A stretch of DNA of 5,136 bases from an uncultured Candidatus Altimarinota bacterium (lineage in GTDB: Bacteria; Patescibacteriota; Gracilibacteria; BD1-5; UBA6164). The translations under genes and the position numbers were made by a program. This document shows positions 1-5,136 of this stretch, piece after piece. Under the pieces are notes generated by a model. That model saw only the letters and a program-made list of their open reading frames with translations, made no database searches and was not told the DNA's origin. The number at the start of each line of letters is the position of its first letter. Positions within the stretch are counted from its first letter, which is position 1. The DNA is taken from positions 1 through 5,136 of the forward strand of contig CALDZW010000084.1 of assembly GCA_937944175.1 (NCBI GenBank), written 5' to 3'.

Positions 1-2
1 AT

Positions 3-404
3 GTCTATCCATATGCTGATACTCTTGGTTGAATAAATATTAATTACTATGATAAGTGACAATGACTTGATTGGCACTACGATAACTGTAACTTTGTGAT
101 TACCTTGCTTATTAAAAAAGCAAAAACGTGATGAATATATCAGTATTTTCCTAATAATAGATACAAAGAAAATTGAAAAGAAAATTATGAGGAGGTTGAA
201 CAAATGGTTGAATGAAGAATTGAGCCTAAGATGATAAATTTAGATGAAGCTACAATGGTAATATTTAGATGAACTGAATCTCTTCACAGGGTAACTCCTG
301 TAGAAGATTGACAGAGAGTTTTAGTAACTTTTTGTTATAATCTTAAGTCTTGAGTCAGCTTGTCAGAAGTAAGTCGAAAAACTTTTTTCTGAAGAATAGA
401 TTAA
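3..404 (+). CDS. Fe(II)/2-oxoglutarate-dependent oxygenase, BesD/HalD (ArpA)-like, 3' part only
   Basis: This is the C-terminal 133 residues of a protein whose start lies before the window; the stop is TAA. It reads open only with UGA as Gly (11 UGA against one GGN glycine codon). Numbering from the first full codon, the sequence shows the metal-binding triad of the double-stranded beta-helix fold: H25-x-D27 (in WHYD), a GG at 43-44, and the distal H95 (in SLHRVTPV). R105 follows ten residues later and should bind the 2-oxoglutarate carboxylate. The C-terminal GVSLSEVSRKTFFGR resembles the end of the BesD/HalD family, which acts on free amino acids such as lysine. Halogenases of that family carry HxG instead of HxD, so the Asp here favours hydroxylation. 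The substrate is unknown. An ATG at 204 behind a GGAGG is internal, because the conserved HxD lies upstream of it. Family assignment is from memory of motifs; the fold is more certain than the subfamily. Confidence 0.8.
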
Positions 405-523
405 ATATTTACATGAAAGTCTGTTATAATAGTAGATATTTCTGTTGTAAAAGAGGTAAAACAATGTATAAATAGTAAGATGAATAAGAAAATAAAAATT
501 TAGTAATTAATTAAAAATACATT
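405..523. other. Intergenic region before hisS
   Basis: This 119-bp AT-rich gap contains the extended -10 box at 422-430, a small AT palindrome at 504-513, and no convincing Shine-Dalgarno sequence before the hisS ATG. I see no intrinsic terminator after the oxygenase gene, so read-through into hisS is possible. Two tiny ATG-started frames (464-475, three codons and a stop; 480-503, seven codons and a stop) are too short to call genes. The gap is too short for a T-box leader. Confidence 0.6.
422..430 (+). promoter_or_regulatory. Extended -10 promoter, probably for hisS
   Basis: TGTTATAAT is a perfect extended -10 (TGn-TATAAT). The -35 is weak: TTAAAT at 401-406 with an 18-nt spacer. A start near 437 would give hisS a leader of about 87 nt. 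The promoter consensus for this phylum is assumed to be sigma70-like. The same nine bases occur inside the oxygenase gene at 333-341. Confidence 0.45.
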
Positions 524-1849
524 ATGTTAAAAGTATGAGGTTTTGCAGAGCTGAAACCAGAACAAAAAATAATAGAAGAAAAGATTTTTGAGATAGTAAA
601 AAGAAACTACCAAAAATATGGCTATACCCCAATAGAAACACCGGCAGTTGAAAGGACAGAAGTTTTAACTGCAAAGTGATGATGAGAAGCCACAAGTCAG
701 ATATATGGGGTATATTGATTAGCTCAATGAGCAAGTGATTTAAAGAAATATAGCTTAAGGTTTGATTTGACAGTACCGCTTGCTAGATATGTGATTGACC
801 ACAGAAATGAATTAACATTCCCTTTTAAAAAAAGCTTTATCGCAAAAGTATGGAGGGGTGAAAGGCAACAAAGATGAAGGAGTAGAGAGTTTTATCAGGC
901 AGATATTGATGTGATTTGGGAAAATAATGACCAGATAAATGGAGCACAGAATTTGTTTTATGATGCAGAAGTGATTTCTATTGTCTACAAGACATATGGT
1001 GAAATTTTTCAAGAATTCAATTTAGAAGGTTGAGTAGAGATAAATATTAATAACAAGAAGATAATCTCCTGATTATTACAAAGTTTATGATTAGAAGACC
1101 AATCATTAAAAGTCTTTGGGATTATTGATTCAATTGCAAAAATATCAAGAGAAGATTTTGATAAAAATCTAAAATGAGCGTGATGTAGTGAATTACAAAT
1201 CGAAACTATCAATAATTTTGTCAGACAAGAGATTAATATTGAAAAATTATCAAATTTATCAGAAGAATTTTGAATTGAAAATGAAGTGTTTTTAGAATGA
1301 ATCTTCGAACTAACACAAATTATGAAGTTTATCAATATGCAATGAAGTGCCTGAGAAGGTGTAAAAATAAACTTCTGAATAGTGAGAGGCCTAGAGTATT
1401 ATACAGGAACTGTATTTGAAACAGTTATAACTACAGATAGAAAGCTTGGAAGTATTGCTTGATGAGGGAGATATGAATGACTTACTAAATATTTAGACAA
1501 AAAAGCAGACTTTTCATGAGTTGGTTTTTCAATGTGAATCACGCGTTTTGAAGATTATTTATTTGAAAAACTAGATTCTGAGAAGTTAGCCAAAACAACA
1601 TCAGAATATTTGATTATTAATTTTGAAGAAACTGTAGATGAGAGTTTAAAACTCTATCAAAAGCTTGCTGAAGAATGAAAAAAAATAGAATTTTACCCAG
1701 AATCTGCAAAACTAAAAAAGCAATTTAAGTATGCAGATGGTAAAGGAATTACATACTGTATAATGCTTGGATCTGGTGAACTAGAAAAATGAGTATATAG
1801 TATAAAAAATATGGAGACATGAGAGAGTGAGGAAATTAAAATGAATTAA
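524..1849 (+). CDS. hisS: Histidyl-tRNA synthetase
   Basis: This cytoplasmic class II synthetase charges tRNA-His with histidine using ATP. The 441 residues match the usual length of about 420-450. In order: motif 1 around TPAVERTEV (from residue 39); RFDLTVPLARYV before motif 2; motif 2 as RGERQQRGRSREFYQAD (111-127); the histidine-specific signature RGLEYYTG (288-295); motif 3 with GGGRY (313-317); and an anticodon-binding domain from about residue 361 that includes KLKKQFKYAD (396-405). The RFDLTVPLARYV and REFYQxDxD forms look closer to the archaeal/eukaryotic-like HisRS group than to E. coli HisRS. About 24 of 42 glycines are UGA, including G313 and G314 of GGGRY. The ATG at 524 is chosen because the conserved N-terminal GFAELKPEQ follows directly; no Shine-Dalgarno precedes it. 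The gene stands alone, with a promoter upstream and a hairpin terminator after the TAA stop. Confidence 0.97.
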
Positions 1850-1867
1850 TATTTTTGTAAAAAAACC

Positions 1868-1898
1868 AAAAATCATTATCAATAGATAATGATTTTTT
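1868..1898 (+). terminator. Intrinsic terminator after hisS
   Basis: A perfect 13-bp stem pairs 1868-1880 with 1885-1897 around an AATA loop. The 3' arm ends in a run of six T (1893-1898). The stem is AT-rich, with only two G-C pairs, so efficiency may be modest. It lies 18 nt after the hisS stop. Confidence 0.7.
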
Positions 1899-1925
1899 CA
1901 TGGTAATTATTGATAGCACTAACTT

Positions 1926-1931
1926 TATAAC
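1926..1931 (+). promoter_or_regulatory. -10-like box immediately before the kinase gene
   Basis: TATAAC matches five of six -10 consensus bases and lies in the gap after the hisS terminator. No good -35 sits at 16-18 nt; TTGATA at 1910-1915 is only 10 nt away. The expected transcription start is near 1938. That implies either a leaderless mRNA starting at the ATG at 1937, or a 40-nt leader before the in-frame ATG at 1979. Confidence 0.35.
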
Positions 1932-1936
1932 ATAAA

Positions 1937-2650
1937 ATGAATACAGATATTGAAGCAATGATTGAGAGAGGGGAATTGATGATTTTTCTTTTATGACCAT
2001 CATGAATTGGAAAGACATTCTGGAGTAAGGCTATCATGAATAAATATCAAAACTTTTTACATGTAGATATAGACGCAAATGTATGAAGAAGTAAGGGTAT
2101 GAAAGACTTGATAAAATCAGTTTCTTGAGAAGATGAAGTGAGAAAAATGTGAAATTTCTTCTGAACCCCTTGGACTTTCCCTGAAGTATATAAGAAAAAA
2201 GAAGCTATCTATCTATGAATAGAAAAAATAGAGATGAACAATTTCTACGAATCATTGAACTCATATTCTGAGAATATAATTGCTGACTTCACGGGGAGTT
2301 CAGTATACTGTGTTGAGGAAATTGAAAAATTTAAATGAAAAGGGATATTTGTTTATTTCGAGGCATGAAAAGAGGCATATACACAAATGCAAGATAATTT
2401 TTCAGCTGACCCTAAACCGGTCGTTTGGTGAGAGGAGCTACTTAATAAGTGGATAGCAGAATATAAAAAGAGTTGAATTGATTCAAAAGAGCAGTTATCC
2501 AATTTATATAAGGATTTATTAGATTATAGAGCAAAGCATTATCTTAAACATGCTGATGTAGTGTTAAGTTGGTCTGAACATAGATGATTACTTAATCCTG
2601 AAAAGCCAGAACAATTTTTCGAACTCATTCAAAAAAAATTGAATTATTAA
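1937..2650 (+). CDS. Shikimate-kinase-like P-loop kinase, substrate unknown
   Basis: This is a 237-residue soluble P-loop NTPase. Numbering from the ATG at 1937, it shows a Walker A motif GPSGIGKT (20-27), a strand ending in D44-I-D46 at the place where shikimate kinases have their substrate-side DxD, a strand IIADFTGSSVY (T119, G120) like the ID(T)TGS strand of shikimate-kinase-like proteins, and a late YRAKHY segment (197-202) followed by HADVVL, as in that fold. I do not see a clear shikimate-binding GGG, so I do not call it AroK. At 237 residues it is longer than typical shikimate kinases (about 170-180). Twelve UGA glycines include G20 and G23 of the P-loop; five UGG codons encode Trp. 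The gene sits between hisS and the aspartate kinase gene, with a terminator on each side, so it is probably monocistronic. A second in-frame ATG at 1979, with a better ribosome binding site, would give 223 residues starting MIFLLGPSG. Confidence 0.75.
1965..1973 (+). promoter_or_regulatory. Possible ribosome binding site for an alternative kinase start
   Basis: AGAGAGGGG lies 5 nt before the in-frame ATG at 1979, the correct spacing for a Shine-Dalgarno sequence. The upstream ATG at 1937 has none. Starting at 1979 puts the P-loop strand directly at the N terminus, which is common in this kinase fold. The same bases also encode ERG if translation begins at 1937, so the choice stays open. Confidence 0.35.
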
Positions 2651-2716
2651 AAAAAATTGCGGAATCTCTGAAAAAAAATATACTGATTTAAAGGGCTGTT
2701 TAGAGTAAAGATAGTA

Positions 2717-2759
2717 TAAGAGGCTTATTATTATGTAAATAAAAGTCTCTTAAATTTTT
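2717..2759 (+). terminator. Intrinsic terminator between the kinase and aspartate kinase genes
   Basis: TAAGAGGCTT (2717-2726) pairs with AAGTCTCTTA (2743-2752) as a 10-bp stem with one G-U pair and a 16-nt loop. Five T follow at 2755-2759. It lies 67 nt after the kinase stop and ends 20 nt before the aspartate kinase ATG. There is no leader peptide in front of it, so ordinary termination is more likely than classical attenuation. The rest of 2651-2716 shows no gene and only a weak, long-loop CTCT/AGAG pairing. Confidence 0.6.
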
Positions 2760-2760
2760 A

Positions 2761-2766
2761 TATAAA
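2761..2766 (+). promoter_or_regulatory. -10-like box before the aspartate kinase gene
   Basis: TATAAA follows the T-run of the terminator directly. The expected transcription start, near 2773, is only about 6 nt from the ATG at 2779, which implies a nearly leaderless mRNA. No -35 match is visible, and the region is so AT-rich that chance TATAAA is plausible. Confidence 0.35.
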
Positions 2767-2778
2767 TATTGCAATGAA

Positions 2779-4284
2779 ATGGATTATATAATTAAAAAAC
2801 TTTGAGGAGAAAATGCAGCAGAGCTTCATAAAAGCTCAAAGAATATCTATGATGATTTTATTGCAGGAACGCAACAAGCAGTTGTAGTATCTGCTATTCG
2901 TTCACCAGACTTTAATACGACAGATAAACTCATTGAATTATGACAATTGTTAGCTGATGTAGACATTAATGTAGATAGATGTGGGAGTCTTGTATGAGAG
3001 TTGAAAAAATTTCACCTACAAATTCTTGAACAGAAACTTTTATGTTCAAGGAAAAAAATGATAGATGTAGTGAATGCTCAGTTTGATTTCTTAAAGTCTG
3101 CTCTACAGTTTTACATCTGCCAAGAAAATAAGACCGTAATCCCTGAGTCAAGTAATGATTATGCAATTATGCTAGAGTCAGGAGAGTATTTTTCAATACT
3201 TGGGTTTTGAGAGATCATATGTTGTCGTATATTTTCTTGTGTTGTTGATAGTTTATCTTCAGAGTGAATTTGCTCAAAGAGTATTGATTTATCAAATCTT
3301 GTGCTCCCAAAGGAGGTTAAGGATAAGAATGAAAATGAGGTATTTAATCACCTATCTTCTAGGCTAGCAGAGGTTATTGAGAAAAATGTTGCGTGAGGTC
3401 ACATTCCAGTGTTATCATGATATATGTGATTTTTTGATTGATGAATTGAGGCATCAATATGAAGGGGGTACTCTGATGCTACAGCTGCAGCATGTACTGT
3501 ATGATTATCTAGAATATGACATGAAGTTGTGTTAGAGATACAAAAATCAGTACCGGGGCTTATGAGTGCAGACCCAAGGATACTTGATCATCCAGAGGAT
3601 GCAGTTGTTTTATGACAGTTAGATTATTTAACAGCAAGAGAAATTACTTGAGATTGTTGAGCTCAAGCAAAATTATTACATCATCAGGCTTTAAGAAGTC
3701 AGGTACAAGAAGCAGGTGTAAAAATTCACTTATTTGATCCATTCAGTTGATCTGAGGGGTCATGGATTATTAACAGGCATATTCTTGATGAACAGTCAGA
3801 CTGTTGTAAGGGAGTATCATTTATATGAGGAAGAAAAGATGTAATCTTTTTTTCTATTAGCTCTGGAAAGATGTTTGAAAATGGTATTTTATCACGACTA
3901 TTCTGAGTTGTACAAAATTACTTCTGAGTTGATATTGTTTCAGCTTCTGAGTCTGAAGTGAGTTTTACCATTGATGGTAATTGAGTAAAAACAAAAGTGC
4001 TTGAGGAGATGATTACAAAATTAAGAATGGAATTTAATATGCCAGAGAATAGTGAAATGGAATTTATTGAATATAGGAGGCATAAGTCACTAATATTTTG
4101 TGTTGGATTACATATGAGAGATCATATTGGTATATTCTCAAAGGCAACAAAAGTACTATCAGATAATCATATAAATATTGAAATTGCAAGTCAATGAAGA
4201 TTACAGCGATCAATTATATTTGGTGTTGATGAAAAGGATATGGAGAAAGCTGTGAATGTTTTGCATAAAGAATTTATTGTTTAA
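2779..4284 (+). CDS. lysC: Aspartate kinase (aspartokinase) with C-terminal ACT domains
   Basis: It phosphorylates L-aspartate to L-aspartyl-4-phosphate with ATP, the first step toward Lys, Met and Thr. The 501 residues contain an amino-acid-kinase domain, with K7-LGG at the N terminus, VVVSAI followed by TTDKLIELG, the ESGE motif (133-136), G228-RGYSD-233, and SADPR (263-267). Two ACT segments follow (about 355-400 and 437-501), the second with HIGIFSKATKVL and NINIEIASQG-like features, so allosteric control by a pathway amino acid is expected. The GRGYSD form and the PVLSGYMG segment look nearer to the fungal Hom3-like group than to E. coli LysC. Oddities: KLGGEN replaces the usual KFGGTS, and there are about 12 Cys. 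About 22 glycines are UGA. The ATG at 2779 is the first usable start after an in-frame TAA at 2740. The symbol lysC is the generic one for a monofunctional aspartokinase; homoserine dehydrogenase follows 9 nt downstream. Confidence 0.93.
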
Positions 4285-4285
4285 T

Positions 4286-4289
4286 AGGA
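4286..4289 (+). promoter_or_regulatory. Short Shine-Dalgarno for homoserine dehydrogenase
   Basis: AGGA sits 4 nt before the ATG at 4294, in the 9-nt gap after the aspartate kinase stop. Its presence at this internal operon gene contrasts with its absence before hisS and the aspartate kinase gene. Confidence 0.4.
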
Positions 4290-4293
4290 CATT

Positions 4294-5136
4294 ATGAAAC
4301 AAAGAATATTTATATTAGGTGCAAGTGGAAATGTGTGAAGAGAGTTAGTGGCACAAATTATGAAATATGATAGTAAAAGTGATCACTGCAACCCCTCAAA
4401 AATAGTGTGAATTGCGAGCAGTTCATATTATATTTATAAGCCATCTGGAATTAGTATATCCCTATTGAAGAAGATAGCTTCTTCAAAAAAAGATGCTCAA
4501 AAAATATTCTCACAAGAATGAAAAAAACTTAATGATCTATGAGAGTTAATTGATGAAGTAAAGTCAACTGGACTTAACTGAGAAGTAGTATTTGCTGATG
4601 TAACCGCATGAAAGCAAGACTTACTAGACTTTCATAAGAAGGTTTTGCTTGAGAGCCAGAACTTTTTAGTCACTGCAAATAAGAATCCACTTTCACTTTT
4701 CTCAATGGATGATTTTAATGAACTTACATCATTTAGTGGAAGGTATGATACGAATACAACAGTTATGTGATGAGCAGGTGTACTAAATTTTGTCTATGAA
4801 AGATCTGATCTAATAAGAGATAGTATTAATAAAATTGAATGAATATTCTCTTGAACTTTGTGATATATATTATCAGAGCTTGATAGTGGGGAAAAGAAGT
4901 TTTCTGATATTGTGAGGGAGGCAAAAAGTATGGGCTATACAGAACCAAACCCATGGGATGATCTGAATGGGCTTGATGTAGCTAGAAAACTGATAATATT
5001 GGCTCGTTATGCTGGTATTGAGATTGAGATGTCAGAAGTAAAGGTAGAGCCTCTTATCTCTGAAGAGTATGCCCAGCACTCTTGAGAAGATTTTTTACAA
5101 GCATTAGAAAAAGAGGACAGTCGTTTTACTGACCTT
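4294..5136 (+). CDS. hom: Homoserine dehydrogenase, 5' part (runs past the window end)
   Basis: It reduces L-aspartate 4-semialdehyde to L-homoserine with NAD(P)H, the branch point to Thr and Met. The 281 visible residues hold a Rossmann nucleotide-binding loop GASGNVG (9-15), the TANKNPLS segment (127-134, with K130), MGGAGVLNF, GIFSGTLGYI, and the substrate/catalytic stretch GYTEPNPWDD (214-223) followed by LNGLDVARK (224-232). By alignment from memory to yeast Hom6, E217, D222, D228 and K232 correspond to its E208, D213, D219 and catalytic K223, so the enzyme should be active. Two loop positions differ from the common TEPDPRDD: N219 and W221. About 12 UGA glycines include G15 of the Rossmann loop. 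It resembles the homoserine dehydrogenase domain of ThrA and the yeast-type enzyme. It is translated right after aspartate kinase and probably cotranscribed. A C-terminal regulatory domain cannot be judged because the gene is cut. Confidence 0.94.

Noticed and set aside
204..404. A shorter gene starting at ATG 204 behind a GGAGG sequence
   Set aside because: The frame stays open (UGA as Gly) to the window start and contains the conserved HxD motif upstream, so this ATG is internal.
464..503. Two mini-frames before hisS (464-475 and 480-503) as leader peptides
   Set aside because: They have three and seven codons, no His residues, and no terminator/antiterminator hairpins that would support attenuation.
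504..513. Palindrome TAATTAATTA as an operator
   Set aside because: It is entirely A/T in an A/T-rich gap, so chance is a sufficient explanation.
522..1335. Long open frames on the minus strand across hisS (522-734, 812-1012, 1009-1335)
   Set aside because: They lie antisense to a clearly conserved synthetase, have low-complexity Leu/Ile/Phe/Ser composition, and resemble nothing I know; they are shadows of the coding strand.
2717..2759. Threonine-type transcription attenuator ahead of the aspartate kinase gene
   Set aside because: There is a terminator hairpin, but no Thr/Ile/Met-rich leader peptide and no alternative pairing visible; simple termination of the kinase transcript is enough.
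1..5136. CRISPR array, tRNA/rRNA gene, insertion sequence or prophage
   Set aside because: No spaced direct repeats, no tRNA cloverleaf, no transposase motif and no terminal inverted repeats were seen; gene-free stretches are all under 130 bp.
3..5136. Pseudogenes riddled with stop codons, or UGA as Trp (Mycoplasma-type code)
   Set aside because: Only UGA interrupts the frames, always in otherwise conserved proteins, and it falls on Gly positions of known motifs; Trp would destroy the P-loop, the Rossmann loop and GGGRY.

Overview
The window is a stretch of AT-rich bacterial DNA with every recognisable gene on the + strand. Read with the standard code, the genes fall apart into short fragments. 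Read with UGA as glycine (translation table 25), five long, recognisable proteins appear, holding about 81 in-frame UGA codons by my hand count. Many of these UGAs fall on near-invariant glycines, such as the GGGRY motif of HisRS and the P-loop GxxGxGKT of the kinase. UGG still encodes Trp, and all four visible stop codons are UAA. This is the signature of the candidate phyla Absconditabacteria (SR1) and Gracilibacteria (BD1-5/GN02), usually regarded as reduced-genome, host-dependent bacteria. The sequence does not let me choose between the two.

Layout. 3-404: 3' part of a non-haem Fe(II)/2-oxoglutarate oxygenase that resembles the BesD/HalD (ArpA-like) amino-acid halogenase/hydroxylase family. 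It has an HxD motif, which argues for a hydroxylase. 405-523: intergenic, with an extended -10 promoter. 524-1849: complete histidyl-tRNA synthetase, followed by a hairpin terminator. 1937-2650: shikimate-kinase-like P-loop kinase of unknown substrate. 2651-2778: intergenic, with a second terminator and a -10-like box. 2779-4284: aspartate kinase with C-terminal ACT domains. 4294-5136: homoserine dehydrogenase, running off the window end.

The last two genes form a tight operon with a 9-nt gap, covering steps 1 and 3 of the aspartate-to-threonine/methionine branch. They keep the order in which the two domains are fused in bifunctional ThrA. The kinase immediately upstream could serve the same branch, perhaps as a homoserine kinase, but that is only an inference from position and fold. 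The oxygenase and the aspartate-family genes are the accessory-looking part of the window. Their heavy UGA use shows that they have been adapted to the recoded genome rather than acquired recently.
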